Source: Idiomarina loihiensis
GTDB lineage: Bacteria > Pseudomonadota > Gammaproteobacteria > Enterobacterales > Alteromonadaceae
NCBI RefSeq assembly: GCF_024584785.1
Contig: NZ_CP074112.1
Span: 1,302,001-1,366,000 of the forward strand
Length of the DNA: 64,000 nt
Direction of reading: 5' to 3'
The notes beneath the pieces were generated by a model. That model ran no database searches. It was given only the letters and a program-made list of their open reading frames with translations, and was not told the DNA's origin. The position numbers were made by a program, and so were the translations under genes. This document shows, one piece after another, positions 48,034 through 57,149 of the stretch. Positions within the stretch are counted from its first letter, which is position 1; each line of letters opens with the position of its first letter.

Positions 48034-48394
48034 AGTTCCCAACCAATTTGACTTAACTTTAAGCGTAACAGCCTTATGCTGTTAGCCTCCCAGTTATTTG
48101 AGTGACGAAAAGAGTTTAATCAACACTTGCAGCTATTACCATTAGGAGTACTAAGGTAATAATGACTCAATACTCCCACGATACAAGTAATCCTGTCAAC
48201 TACCGATATCAGTTATAGCTTACAGCAAAACCTTATATAATGACGTTTACAGCATCTTAACAGATGCCTATGAAGCACTTTAGTAAATGCCTTCCACTGG
48301 CTCGCCAAACTACCCTATTTTAGAGTTTGGTTTGGCTTGCAGATGGAGTACAGTACCTAAATCTAGGTAGTAACCACCAGCGCAAGGAATGAGC
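48034..48394. other. TonB2/priC-like divergent intergenic region
   Basis: About 360 bases without a gene. It must hold the TonB2 operon promoter (minus). Two inverted repeats stand out: TAACAGC / GCTGTTA at 48066-48084 and ATTACC..TAG / CTA..GGTAAT at 48135-48160. AT-rich TATAAT-like DNA is at 48230-48240. I see no clear Fur box. Confidence 0.5.
48066..48160. repeat. Two inverted repeats upstream of the TonB2 operon
   Basis: 48066-48084 is a 7-bp perfect dyad with a five-base spacer; 48135-48160 is a near-perfect dyad of about 10 bp arms with one bulged base. Either could be an operator for the operon or a 5' leader hairpin. No known consensus was matched. Confidence 0.5.
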
Positions 48395-48715
48395 ATGGCC
48401 TCATCAGCATCCTCAGTACATACACTAAAGCATCAGTTAGCTCATTTGCAATCCCAAGTAGAGCAACAATTAGCAGCTTTAGCATTACGCATTGATCGTT
48501 TGCAGATTGATGAAGAACAATTCGTCGATTGGTTTGACGCCCAGCTGTTTCGGGCTGATGCCACCTGCCCCGCCGACTACTTGGCAGAAGTACGGCTGCA
48601 TTTGCATGCCTTAGTGCAGCAGCGCCAACCACAGCGCACCGAGTGGCTCAGTGCGCGCATAGCCGACCAACTGCAAGCGTTGCATCAAGCGGTTGCATGG
48701 TTTGAGCGGAAGTAA
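48395..48715 (+). CDS. PriC-like primosomal replication protein (short form)
   Basis: 106-aa mostly helical protein. The segment FVDWFDAQLFRADATCPADYL and the C-terminal WLSARIADQLQALHQAVAWF resemble the N-terminal domain of PriC (FDRHLF, WLAEHLAAQLEAI). It is much shorter than E. coli PriC (175 aa), lacking the C-terminal SSB/DnaB-binding half. ATG 48395 has proper spacing from AAGGA; another ATG is at 48389. It overlaps kynA convergently by 31 bases. Confidence 0.6.
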   Translation: MASSASSVHTLKHQLAHLQSQVEQQLAALALRIDRLQIDEEQFVDWFDAQLFRADATCPADYLAEVRLHLHALVQQRQPQRTEWLSARIADQLQALHQAVAWFERK

Positions 48716-49794
48716 AAGCCAAGCGCTTGTTGTACGTGCGTTGGCAACTCTGGCAAGGCGGCTTTAGGAAGTAAATAAGTCGCCATCGCAAAGAAATCTT
48801 TGAACACCCGATTTTGTTCCGTGGTGCGGCGCAGATAATCATGCCCAGAAGAACCACCAGTACCAATTTTAGTCCCCAACATACGCTGCACCATCATCGC
48901 GTGCTTATAGCGCCAAATCGTCAGCTTCTCGTCCATTTCTGCTAATCCGGTAATCACCTGATGTGCTAAGTGAAAAGCTGGCTCTTCGCGGTACTGAGTA
49001 ATAAACAAAGCACTTAACATGGCCTGCTGCGATAGACGTACCTGGCCATTTTTTTGCAACTCAATATAACGATTGTTATCAAAAAGAGCGGCAAAATTAT
49101 CCCGATTTGACTGTAATGACGCCAGTTCCGTCGCCAACTGCTCGGGTGTCGCCGCGGTTTCACGAATAATTTTTTCATCATGATCTAATGCGGCCGTTAC
49201 AGCTTGTTGGTAAGTTTGCCAAAAACTAAAGTCGTTAAACTCTAAAAAAGGCATACGTGCCAACCAAGCATCCACTCGGTCAAATAAACTAGGTTGCTGT
49301 TCTAACGCTTCTAAATAAGCACGGTCAGTGTCATTCAGGCGGTTATAAAAGGATTGCTGATCAAAAGCGATACGATGGCCACGCGTTAACCCGAGCAGAA
49401 TTTCCAGTTCTTTGAACTGAATACTTTGGAACCCAGAAGCTGGCACCAAGTAATCCCGAAACGCCAAAAACTCTTGCGGGGTCATGGTCTCGATAATCCC
49501 GACCTGGTCATTCATTAAATCTTGAATGGCCAGCACACGACGCAGTCGGTGGGCTAACGTATAGAGCGTGCGGTCATCTAATTGGTCGGCTTGCAAAGCT
49601 TGATGAATAGAGCGCAACTCGTGCAGAACTTGTTTAAACCAAAGCTCATAAACTTGGTGCACAATAATAAAGAGGGTTTCGTCGTGCGCTTCTGCACCGT
49701 ATTTGCGGCTATGCGGAGCTTGCGCATCTAGGAGTTTATCGAGCTGTAAATACTCGCCGTAATAAACCGGTTCGATATTTTTAGGCATGGTCAT
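48685..49794 (-). CDS. kynA: Tryptophan 2,3-dioxygenase
   Basis: Heme enzyme opening the indole ring of tryptophan to N-formylkynurenine. It is 369 aa with family motifs YGEYLQLDKLLDAQ, FIIVHQVYELWFKQ (with a distal heme-pocket His), SGFQSIQFKELE, WRYKHAMMVQRMLGTKIGTGGSSG and the heme-ligand region around the second H. No kynureninase or other kyn gene is nearby. Confidence 0.95.
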   Translation of the reverse strand: MTMPKNIEPVYYGEYLQLDKLLDAQAPHSRKYGAEAHDETLFIIVHQVYELWFKQVLHELRSIHQALQADQLDDRTLYTLAHRLRRVLAIQDLMNDQVGIIETMTPQEFLAFRDYLVPASGFQSIQFKELEILLGLTRGHRIAFDQQSFYNRLNDTDRAYLEALEQQPSLFDRVDAWLARMPFLEFNDFSFWQTYQQAVTAALDHDEKIIRETAATPEQLATELASLQSNRDNFAALFDNNRYIELQKNGQVRLSQQAMLSALFITQYREEPAFHLAHQVITGLAEMDEKLTIWRYKHAMMVQRMLGTKIGTGGSSGHDYLRRTTEQNRVFKDFFAMATYLLPKAALPELPTHVQQALGFYFRSNHATA

Positions 49795-49873
49795 CTCAAT
49801 TCATTAACTGTAAGTGAATTAAGATAGTGAATTCTTCGTGCGGGAAACTCAAGTAGGATTTTGTTGTTATTGG

Positions 49874-49985
49874 GTGGCGGCCTCACCAGCCAGCACCCCG
49901 GCACACACATCCCTAACTACGGCTGCTCCCTTCCGGGCCTGACCGGGTTCGCCAGTTCGTGTTGCGGGGGGACCAATGAGGCCAC
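49874..49985 (-). ncRNA. ffs: Signal recognition particle 4.5S RNA
   Basis: On the minus strand the conserved SRP domain IV core reads GGTCAGGCCCGGAAGGGAGC, followed by AGCC, the Ffh-binding hairpin, and the two ends pair (TGAGGCC with GGCCTCA). Length about 110 nt, bacterial gammaproteobacterial type. Ends are set from pairing and are approximate. Confidence 0.93.
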
Positions 49986-50066
49986 CATAACGTCGCGCAT
50001 TATTACGCAAAGGCAGTTGAGTAGCAAGGCTTGCCGTCTCAACTGCCTATTATTGCAGCAATCTTA

Positions 50067-50825
50067 CTATTTTTTGCGCTGCAAGCGCTCAGCAATGGCT
50101 TTACGAGCGGTTTCAGAACTCAGTGCTTTGATAAAGATATGGGCTTCGCGCTCAATTCTATCAGCTACCGGTTCATCCTGCTCTTTGATCAATCGTTTTG
50201 CAGCGCGTAAGCCAGCCCGAGGCTTACTTGCCAAGGCTGCAGCTACTTGCTCCAGTTCGACCGCTAGTTGCTCTGGCGCTACGACTTTATTGACCAGCCC
50301 ATAAGCTAGTGCCGCACTAGCATCAAAGCTATCGCCTAATAACAGTAATTCAGACGCACGCAAGTGCCCAACTAACTTAGGCAGTAACAAACTCGATGCG
50401 GCCTCTGGTACCAAGCCCAAATTAATAAAAGGTAGGGCAAAGGTAGCGCTAGAGCTGGCATACACCAAATCACAATGCAGCAAAATGGTGGTTCCGATAC
50501 CAATGGATAAACCATTGACGCCGGCTACCAAAGGCACGCTAAGCCGACTCAAGGTGTATAAAAACTCAAACGGTGGTGCGCTATCATCCAAATCTTCAAT
50601 CGCCAAGAAGTCATGCAAGTCGTTGCCGGCAGTAAAACTGTCGCCCGAACCGGTTAAGATCACAGCTGAAATGCTGCTATCACGATCAGCATCTTGTAAC
50701 GCTTTGCTGAGTTCAAGATACATGGTTTGCGTTAACGCATTCTTCTTATCTGTTCGGGTTAGTGTTAACCACAACACCCCTTGCTTTACTTCTTGTTTGA
50801 CAAACCCTGAGCTGTGTTTACTCAT
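50067..50825 (-). CDS. Enoyl-CoA hydratase/isomerase family protein
   Basis: Crotonase-fold enzyme of 252 aa. The oxyanion-hole signatures are SFTAGNDLHDF and VNGLSIGIGTTILLHCDLVYAS. Catalytic acids are not in the usual hydratase positions as far as I can read (LPFINLGLVPEAAS has one Glu), so isomerase or hydratase cannot be decided. It overlaps the upstream fabH-like gene by eight bases. Starts at ATG 50825; GTG two codons upstream possible. Confidence 0.85.
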   Translation of the reverse strand: MSKHSSGFVKQEVKQGVLWLTLTRTDKKNALTQTMYLELSKALQDADRDSSISAVILTGSGDSFTAGNDLHDFLAIEDLDDSAPPFEFLYTLSRLSVPLVAGVNGLSIGIGTTILLHCDLVYASSSATFALPFINLGLVPEAASSLLLPKLVGHLRASELLLLGDSFDASAALAYGLVNKVVAPEQLAVELEQVAAALASKPRAGLRAAKRLIKEQDEPVADRIEREAHIFIKALSSETARKAIAERLQRKK

Positions 50826-51909
50826 GTTCACGTTTTTCCCATGCTTTACGCGTGCCTTCGTACACTGGCAAAATTAAATCTAAAGCGGTTTGCCCATTAC
50901 TTGGTAGCGTTTCGTTATTGTCGCGAATTGGGGTGACTCGTTGGCCCCATTTAATGATGCCGGCGCCACAGGTTAGGCCACCACCGAAAACTGCTGACAC
51001 TATAGTATCACCCGGTTTAACGATACCCTGTTCAACCGCTTCACAAAAAGCAATAGGTAAGGTGGCAGAAGAGGTATTGCCGTATTTTTGAATATTAATC
51101 ACGGTTTTCTCTTCCGGCACATTACACATCTTGGCCAAGTAATCGATCAGGCGCTTATTCGCTTGATGCGGTATGAGTGAATCTATGTCATCGGTCGTCA
51201 AACCGGTTTCTGCAAACACCTTTTCGACGGCCATGTTCATGCCTTTCACTGCCCGCTTGAAAATCTCTTGGCCAACAAAATTAAACGGCATGATGCCGTC
51301 AAAGCCAAAGCGGTCAAAACTCATGCCAAACTCTAACGCCAGAACATCGCGGGCATCAGCATCGCAAGTGACGTGAGAGGCTAATAAGCCACATTCTTCG
51401 GTAGTTGCTTCCAGCACCATAGCGCCAGCGCCGTCACCAAAGAGCACTGCGCTTTCACGCTTGGTCCAATCCAAAATGCGGGTTAAGCGCTCAGCTCCAA
51501 TAATCAGTACTTTTTTATGGGCGCCGGTGCGAATCGCTTGCGTTGCATAATGCATCCCATATAAAAAACTGCTGCAGGCAGCATTAAGATCAAATGCCGC
51601 AGCATATTTGGCACCCAAATCACGCTGCACAGCTGAGGCCACATTGGGGATAATTTCGTCTGGGGTACAGGTACCAACAATGATTAAATCAAGGTCATTG
51701 GCATCAAGGCCAGCTGCGGCCAAGGCATTGCGCGCCGCTACTGTGGCTAATTTGGAGGTGCCGACGTAGCTTACCCGACGTTCTTCAATACCAGTACGGG
51801 TGCGAATCCACTCATCCGAGGTATCTAAAAAAGTAGCTAAATCGTCGTTGGTCATAATAGCTGGCGGCAAGCATTTGCCCCAGCCGGTAATTTCTGCGTA
51901 TATTTTCAC
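50818..51909 (-). CDS. 3-oxoacyl-ACP synthase III-like protein (FabH family)
   Basis: Thiolase-fold condensing enzyme of 363 aa. The Cys-His-Asn triad is C112 (LNAACSSFLYG), PHQANKRLIDY and YGNTSSA. With a GTG start at 51909 (VKIYAEITGWGKCLPP) the cysteine falls at residue 112, as in E. coli FabH; an earlier in-frame GTG is at 51930. About 40 extra C-terminal residues distinguish it from housekeeping FabH, and the fab cluster is absent. A FadR-like site lies upstream. Confidence 0.86.
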   Translation of the reverse strand: MKIYAEITGWGKCLPPAIMTNDDLATFLDTSDEWIRTRTGIEERRVSYVGTSKLATVAARNALAAAGLDANDLDLIIVGTCTPDEIIPNVASAVQRDLGAKYAAAFDLNAACSSFLYGMHYATQAIRTGAHKKVLIIGAERLTRILDWTKRESAVLFGDGAGAMVLEATTEECGLLASHVTCDADARDVLALEFGMSFDRFGFDGIMPFNFVGQEIFKRAVKGMNMAVEKVFAETGLTTDDIDSLIPHQANKRLIDYLAKMCNVPEEKTVINIQKYGNTSSATLPIAFCEAVEQGIVKPGDTIVSAVFGGGLTCGAGIIKWGQRVTPIRDNNETLPSNGQTALDLILPVYEGTRKAWEKREHE

Positions 51910-51969
51910 GTTATATAAACCTATAGTCACCTGTCGTTTTTCGCTATCATAGCACGATTGTTAACAAGA

Positions 51970-51987
51970 GAAATGTCCGACCATTTA
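51970..51987. promoter_or_regulatory. FadR-like operator between the fabH-like gene and rlmG
   Basis: On the minus strand AAATGGTCGGACATTT, with the same TGGTCGGA core as the sites at fadR and fadD. It is about 65 bases before the fabH-like start. It suggests FadR control of the fabH-like/enoyl-CoA hydratase pair. Confidence 0.45.
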
Positions 51988-51995
51988 ATCAGCTT

Positions 51996-53183
51996 ATGAA
52001 CTCACGTCAATCAATACGTACGGGCACGCCTAGCGCTGCTACCACTTTCACTACCGAACTTGGTAGTTGGCACCTACAACGCTTTCCGGCGCGCAAGCAA
52101 GATCCTTTGCAGGCTTGGGATGCGGCTGATGAACTTATACATAGTTGGCTAGCGACGCAGCGTCCGCAATGGCAGGCACCGCTATTAATTAATGATAGTT
52201 TTGGTGCACTGCTGATGGCTTGCCACTCTGAGCTACTCACTCCGCCACCGGTCGTTCATAGCTTAACCGACTCTTACGTGAGCCAGCGTGGCTTTCAACA
52301 CAATAGCAAACTAAATCAGCTGAACCTGCAACTACCGGCTTTAAACCTCTTACAACCGCTGCAAAACTTGCCACCTAATATTGATGCTGTGCTTTTGAAA
52401 ATACCGAAAAGTATCAGCTTATTAGAGTTTCAATTAGCAACGCTAGCTACCACACTGAAACCAGGCACCCCCATAGTGGCAGCGGCGAAAAGTAAGTTAT
52501 TTACTCCTAGCGTGCGGCAACTGTTTGAACGTTACTGCGATAATGTCTCGGTATCCCTTGCCAGTAAAAAGTCTCGCACCTTAGAGGCGCAGCTGAAAGC
52601 GGTTGCAGACGCTGAACCTGCCGACTTTATTGATGCATGGCAACTGCCTGAATACGGCCTAGAAATGCGCCATCATGCAGGGGTGTTTGCCCGTAATGCA
52701 CTTGATATTGGCGCTCGGTTTATGCTGCAACACATGCCCGCTGCGGGCGCCAATCGGGTTATCGATTTAGGTTGCGGTAATGGCATCCTGGGGATTGTTT
52801 ATGCACAGCAATCGCCTCACAGCCAAGTGACTTGGGTCGATGAATCTTATTTGGCTATGGCCTCTTGCCGCACTAATATCGACTTGAATTTGCCTCACTC
52901 TGAAGCTTATCAAACTCGGGTGGACGATTGTTTGAGTCAACAACCAAGTGCGAGTGCTGATTTGATTCTATGTAATCCTCCGTTTCATCAAGAACATGCG
53001 GTTACCGAACATATCGCGCGGCAGATGTTCCGTGATGCTAAGCGCGTGCTGCAACCAAACGGTGAATTATGGCTGGTCGCCAATCGTCACTTACCTTATT
53101 ATGCTAGCCTTAAGCGTTTGTTTAAACAGGTAGATCAACACGCACAAAATGCCAAATTTGTGATTTGGAGAGCTCGAGGTTAA
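51996..53183 (+). CDS. rlmG: 23S rRNA (guanine-1835-N2)-methyltransferase RlmG
   Basis: SAM-dependent rRNA methyltransferase, 395 aa. A degenerate N-terminal methyltransferase-like domain (about 1-190) is followed by the catalytic one with IDLGCGNGILGIVYAQ and the NPPFHQ motif near residue 328, diagnostic of N2-guanine methyltransferases of the RlmG/RsmC group. No strong ribosome-binding site before the ATG. Confidence 0.93.
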   Translation: MNSRQSIRTGTPSAATTFTTELGSWHLQRFPARKQDPLQAWDAADELIHSWLATQRPQWQAPLLINDSFGALLMACHSELLTPPPVVHSLTDSYVSQRGFQHNSKLNQLNLQLPALNLLQPLQNLPPNIDAVLLKIPKSISLLEFQLATLATTLKPGTPIVAAAKSKLFTPSVRQLFERYCDNVSVSLASKKSRTLEAQLKAVADAEPADFIDAWQLPEYGLEMRHHAGVFARNALDIGARFMLQHMPAAGANRVIDLGCGNGILGIVYAQQSPHSQVTWVDESYLAMASCRTNIDLNLPHSEAYQTRVDDCLSQQPSASADLILCNPPFHQEHAVTEHIARQMFRDAKRVLQPNGELWLVANRHLPYYASLKRLFKQVDQHAQNAKFVIWRARG

Positions 53184-53185
53184 CC

Positions 53186-53788
53186 ATGCTGAAACAGCTT
53201 TATTCTCATTTTATTTTAGGTACGTTCCTGCTGACCGCCTTGCTAGCGCCCGCAGCTGCAGAAATTCAACCAAACAACCAGTTTCCGCGAGTGAAGATGG
53301 TCACCAGTGCCGGTGATATCGTGGTTGAATTAAACCGTGCTAAAGCCCCACTCACCGTCAAAAACTTTCTTGAGTACGTTGAAATTGGGAGTTACAACAA
53401 CACAATTTTTCACCGCATTGTGCCCGGTTTTGTGGTGCAAGGTGGTGGCTACGATGCTGACTTTAAAGCCAAAGTAGAGCGCCCTGCTATTGTCAATGAA
53501 TCTGGTAATGGGCTGAGCAACAGTTATGGCACCATCGCCATGGCCCGAGTGAGCGATCCGCACTCAGCAACCCGCCAGTTTTATTTTAACGTCGCCGACA
53601 ATACCAAACTAGACCCGAGCAGTAGCCGTTGGGGCTACGCTGTGTTTGGCTGGGTTGTTGAGGGTGAAGACGTGCTAGAGCAGCTCGCGGCAACTGAAAC
53701 CCATGTGTTTCATGAGCCTACCGGTTGGGGTGATGTGCCGCTTGAGCCGCCCATGCTGATTCGTGTTGATGTGCTGCCGGCGCTCTAA
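53186..53788 (+). CDS. Periplasmic peptidyl-prolyl cis-trans isomerase (cyclophilin, PpiA-like)
   Basis: 200-aa cyclophilin with a signal peptide (residues 1-24, ending APAAA). FHRIVPGFVVQGGGYD, GTIAMARVSDPHSATRQFYFNVADN and GWVVEGEDVLEQ are the catalytic barrel motifs. ATG 53186 is two bases after the rlmG stop; upstream codons overlap rlmG and add no homology. Confidence 0.92.
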   Translation: MLKQLYSHFILGTFLLTALLAPAAAEIQPNNQFPRVKMVTSAGDIVVELNRAKAPLTVKNFLEYVEIGSYNNTIFHRIVPGFVVQGGGYDADFKAKVERPAIVNESGNGLSNSYGTIAMARVSDPHSATRQFYFNVADNTKLDPSSSRWGYAVFGWVVEGEDVLEQLAATETHVFHEPTGWGDVPLEPPMLIRVDVLPAL

Positions 53789-55113
53789 TGTCAGCTACCC
53801 CTTGGTATAAAGATTTCGCTGTTTACCGAGAGCCAAGGATCTGGGTGATTTTTGGTTTTGGCATGATCAGTGGGTTTCCGTGGGTGCTGATCGGCTCCAT
53901 GCTCTCCGCTTGGCTGCAAGAAGCCGGAGTAAATCGAGCCAATATCGGTTTATTTGGTATTGTTTTTATTGCTTATTCCATCAATGCACTTTGGTCACCT
54001 GTCATTGATCGGGTGCGCCTACCCTGGCTCGCTCGCCACTTGGGACAACGCCGCAGTTGGCTACTGGTCTGTTTACTCGGTATTTTGGCGGCGACCGCCG
54101 GTTTGGGCTGGCTGGATGTTACTGCGCAAACCTGGTGGATTGCACTGTTAGCTGTGGTTATCGCGTTTTTATCAGCAACCCAAGATATCGCTATTGATGC
54201 CTACCGCATTGAAAGCTTCGGTGCCCACGAAGCGCGCCTACAATCCGCTGGCGCCGCCATGGCAACAGCAGGCTGGTGGACTGGTTACAGCGGCCTTGGC
54301 GCCATTCCGTTTTTTCTGGTGGATGGCACCCATTGGAACTGGCAACAAGCCTACAGCCTGCTCACCCTCGTGATGGTGGCGCAAATCTTTTGGGTTATTC
54401 TGGCGCCAAACTCCACTCGCTACTCAGCGGTCACCACCCAATTAAAGGCTGGCCAAAGTTGGTTTCACCATACTCTGGTTGCACCCATAGCAGAATTTTT
54501 TAAACGCAGCGGCTGGCGATTAGCCCTGAGCATGTTGGCTTTTATCTTTTTGTTTAAGATTGGCGAGGCCTTTTTAGGCCGAATGTCGATTGTGTTCTAT
54601 AAAGAAATCGGTTTCACCAACGATGACATTGCCATTTACTCAAAATTAGTCACTTGGTGGGTCACCATCGTTTTCGCAATTTTGGGGAGCTTAGTTAATT
54701 TACGCCTTGGCATAGTGCGCGGCCTCCTTATTGGTGGTTTAGCCATGGCCGCTTCTAATCTGCTCTTTGCTTGGATAGCCGGGGTGGGGCCTAATACCAA
54801 CCTACTGTTGGCTGCGGTGATTATCGATGGCTTTACCGGTGCTTGGTCTACGGTCGCCTTTGTTGCCTTTATTAGCTTGTTGTGTAACCGCGCCTTCACC
54901 GCTACCCAATACGCCCTGCTTGCCTCGCTGGGTAACCTTGGCCGTACCTTACTCTCATCTTACAGTGGCTTCGTGGTAAATGCTCTTGACGGAGATTGGC
55001 AGCTATTTTTTGTGCTCACCGCCTTGATGGTGGTCCCTAGCCTATTGATTCTATTAGCACTCCGTAAGCCATTACTGCGTTTAGAAGCAGCTTACCAGCA
55101 GGATTCCAATTAA
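53788..55113 (+). CDS. AmpG-type muropeptide permease (MFS transporter)
   Basis: 441-aa membrane protein with about 12 segments of the MFS AmpG group. AWLQEAGVNRANIGLFG, APSATQDIAIDAYRIE-like FLSATQDIAIDAYRIES and FLFKIGEAFLGRM are typical. It probably imports anhydro-muropeptides for cell-wall recycling. TAATG overlap with the cyclophilin gene. Confidence 0.86.
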   Translation: MSATPWYKDFAVYREPRIWVIFGFGMISGFPWVLIGSMLSAWLQEAGVNRANIGLFGIVFIAYSINALWSPVIDRVRLPWLARHLGQRRSWLLVCLLGILAATAGLGWLDVTAQTWWIALLAVVIAFLSATQDIAIDAYRIESFGAHEARLQSAGAAMATAGWWTGYSGLGAIPFFLVDGTHWNWQQAYSLLTLVMVAQIFWVILAPNSTRYSAVTTQLKAGQSWFHHTLVAPIAEFFKRSGWRLALSMLAFIFLFKIGEAFLGRMSIVFYKEIGFTNDDIAIYSKLVTWWVTIVFAILGSLVNLRLGIVRGLLIGGLAMAASNLLFAWIAGVGPNTNLLLAAVIIDGFTGAWSTVAFVAFISLLCNRAFTATQYALLASLGNLGRTLLSSYSGFVVNALDGDWQLFFVLTALMVVPSLLILLALRKPLLRLEAAYQQDSN

Positions 55114-55114
55114 C

Positions 55115-56029
55115 ATGCGTTGGGCCGTCGTTGGTAACGGAGCCCTGGGTAGTTTGGTGGCCATCAAACTCCAGCAACAAGGGCTACAAGTGAGCCTGTG
55201 CCCACGCCAGCAACCCGCCGTTGGGCATCTGCAACTGAGTTTTTCAAACCAGCACTATCAGTTAATGACCACTTCATTCGAGCAACTTGAGCCTGGAACC
55301 TGCATTTTTGCAGCAGTAAAAGCCTATCAAGTGCAGCCTCTACTCGTACAGTTAGCCCAAGCGCAATTGCTAGAGCGCTGCCCGTTGATTTTAAGTTATA
55401 ACGGTATGCTCACTCATGAACAGCAGTTGTTACCGGCGCATACTCTCTTTTGGAGCACCACTCACGGCGCCTATCGGCAAGGGCCATTATTAGTTCACGC
55501 TGGTGTGGGGCAAAGCTGGCTGGGCTACAGCGTTCCGCAGGCGGCTACGGCTAATAATCCCCCCAGCCCTTGGCTAGTGCCGCAAATACAACAACAATTA
55601 GCGGCTGCTTTGCCGCCATTAGCCTGGAGTGACGAGATTAAATTAGTGCGTTGGCACAAGCTCGCCACCAACTGTTTAATTAATGCGTTGACAGTGATTT
55701 ACGACTGTCCGAACGGCGATCTTTTACAGCTACCCGTACAGCAATTGCAAATGCAACTGGCGACTGAGATCGTTGCCTTAGCTAAGCATGAACAAGTGTC
55801 TCTCGATGCTCCGCAACTACTCGCACAGGCGCGCCAAGTGATGCAAAAAACAGCGGCAAATCGCTCGTCGATGCTCAGTGATGTGCGCCAACAGCGACCA
55901 ACTGAAATTGATTATTTGAATGGATTTGTAGCTCAGCAAAGTGCTCAGTTAGGTCTTGCTGCCCCAGCCAATACCCAGCTGTGGCAGCAACTTACAGAGA
56001 TTACGCAGGGTTATTTGGGTCTTCAATAA
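55115..56029 (+). CDS. panE: 2-dehydropantoate 2-reductase
   Basis: NADPH-dependent ketopantoate reductase of pantothenate synthesis. It is 304 aa, near E. coli length. The dinucleotide motif [12 protein letters not shown] is at the N-terminus and the catalytic lysine is in [14 protein letters not shown]. The 3' end overlaps ribBX convergently by 29 bases. Confidence 0.9.
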   Translation: MRWAVVGNGALGSLVAIKLQQQGLQVSLCPRQQPAVGHLQLSFSNQHYQLMTTSFEQLEPGTCIFAAVKAYQVQPLLVQLAQAQLLERCPLILSYNGMLTHEQQLLPAHTLFWSTTHGAYRQGPLLVHAGVGQSWLGYSVPQAATANNPPSPWLVPQIQQQLAAALPPLAWSDEIKLVRWHKLATNCLINALTVIYDCPNGDLLQLPVQQLQMQLATEIVALAKHEQVSLDAPQLLAQARQVMQKTAANRSSMLSDVRQQRPTEIDYLNGFVAQQSAQLGLAAPANTQLWQQLTEITQGYLGLQ

Positions 56030-57149
56030 AATCAACCACTTCTAGGCCAAACCCTGACAGCGCTGAATAACGCTTGGGAGAGCTCATCAACCGCATTTGA
56101 TGGACGCCTAAATCAGCCAAGATTTGTGATCCGATACCGACGTTACGAGAGGCATTAGAGGCGGCCGCCGTTGGCTTTCTTTCGCCACGATCTTCTGCCG
56201 CAAAATGAGCAATTTGCTCAAGCATGCCGGCACTATCTTGATGCCGCCCAATAACCACTAGAACACCGCTGTTGGCACCAATAAATTCCATCGCATGAGC
56301 GAGCGGCCAGCTGCGCTTAGCAGCGCGCTCAGTGGCAAAGAGGTCATTAAAAGTATCTTGCAAATGAACTCGTACATTCACCGGCTCAGAGCTATTAATG
56401 TCACCCTTAACTAAGGCATAGTGGGCTTGTTTATCAATGGTGTCTTGATACGCAATTAACTCAAATTCACCGTACGCGGTGGGCAGTTTACAGTGCGCTT
56501 GGCGCTGCACAGTTTTCTCGGTTAACGAGCGGTACTCAATGAGATCAGCAATAGTACCGATCTTGATATCATGCTCAGCGGCAAATTTTTCTAAGTCTGC
56601 CCGCCGCGCCATGCTGCCATCTTCATTTAAGATTTCCACAATCACTGCCGCTGGTTCAAACCCAGCCAATCTCGCTAAGTCACAGCCGGCTTCGGTATGG
56701 CCAGCCCGATTCAGCACCCCACCTGGCTTGGCTTTCAACGGGAAAATATGGCCTGGCATCACCAAATCGCTTGGCTTAGCATCGGCTGCTACCGCCGCTT
56801 GCACCGTACGAGCTCGGTCTGCCGCTGAAATCCCGGTGGTAACCCCTTCTGCGGCTTCAATAGAGACCGTAAAATTAGTGGCGTAAGGGGCGTTGTTTTG
56901 ATTCACCATGAGCGGCAAACGCAATTGCTCGCAGCGTTCTTCGGTCAGCGTTAAGCAGATCAGTCCCCTGCCGTAACGTGCCATGAAATTGATTGCCGCT
57001 GGCGTAACACACTCTGCCGCCAGAATTAAATCCCCTTCGTTTTCACGGTCTTCATCATCCATGAGAATAACCATCTTACCCTGCTTAATATCAGCAATAA
57101 TATCGGCAGCACTATGTAACGAGCTAGTTGTTGATGGCAAACTGGTCAC
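56001..57149 (-). CDS. ribB: 3,4-dihydroxy-2-butanone-4-phosphate synthase with degenerate GTP cyclohydrolase II domain (RibBX)
   Basis: 382 aa. The N-terminal RibB domain is intact ([45 protein letters not shown]). The C-terminal RibA-like domain lacks the zinc-binding GDVFGSLRCDCG motif: the equivalent region reads [19 protein letters not shown]. This is the RibBX variant described in Shewanella and other proteobacteria, so a separate ribA must exist elsewhere. Start GTG 57149 is supported by AGGAGA and by GTGA overlap with the ribD stop. Confidence 0.93.
   Translation of the reverse strand: MTSLPSTTSSLHSAADIIADIKQGKMVILMDDEDRENEGDLILAAECVTPAAINFMARYGRGLICLTLTEERCEQLRLPLMVNQNNAPYATNFTVSIEAAEGVTTGISAADRARTVQAAVAADAKPSDLVMPGHIFPLKAKPGGVLNRAGHTEAGCDLARLAGFEPAAVIVEILNEDGSMARRADLEKFAAEHDIKIGTIADLIEYRSLTEKTVQRQAHCKLPTAYGEFELIAYQDTIDKQAHYALVKGDINSSEPVNVRVHLQDTFNDLFATERAAKRSWPLAHAMEFIGANSGVLVVIGRHQDSAGMLEQIAHFAAEDRGERKPTAAASNASRNVGIGSQILADLGVHQMRLMSSPKRYSALSGFGLEVVDFIEDPNNPA

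Noticed and set aside
56001-56500. Functional GTP cyclohydrolase II (RibBA) call
   Set aside because: The zinc cysteines and the GDVFGSLRCDCG motif are absent, so only the RibB half is called active.
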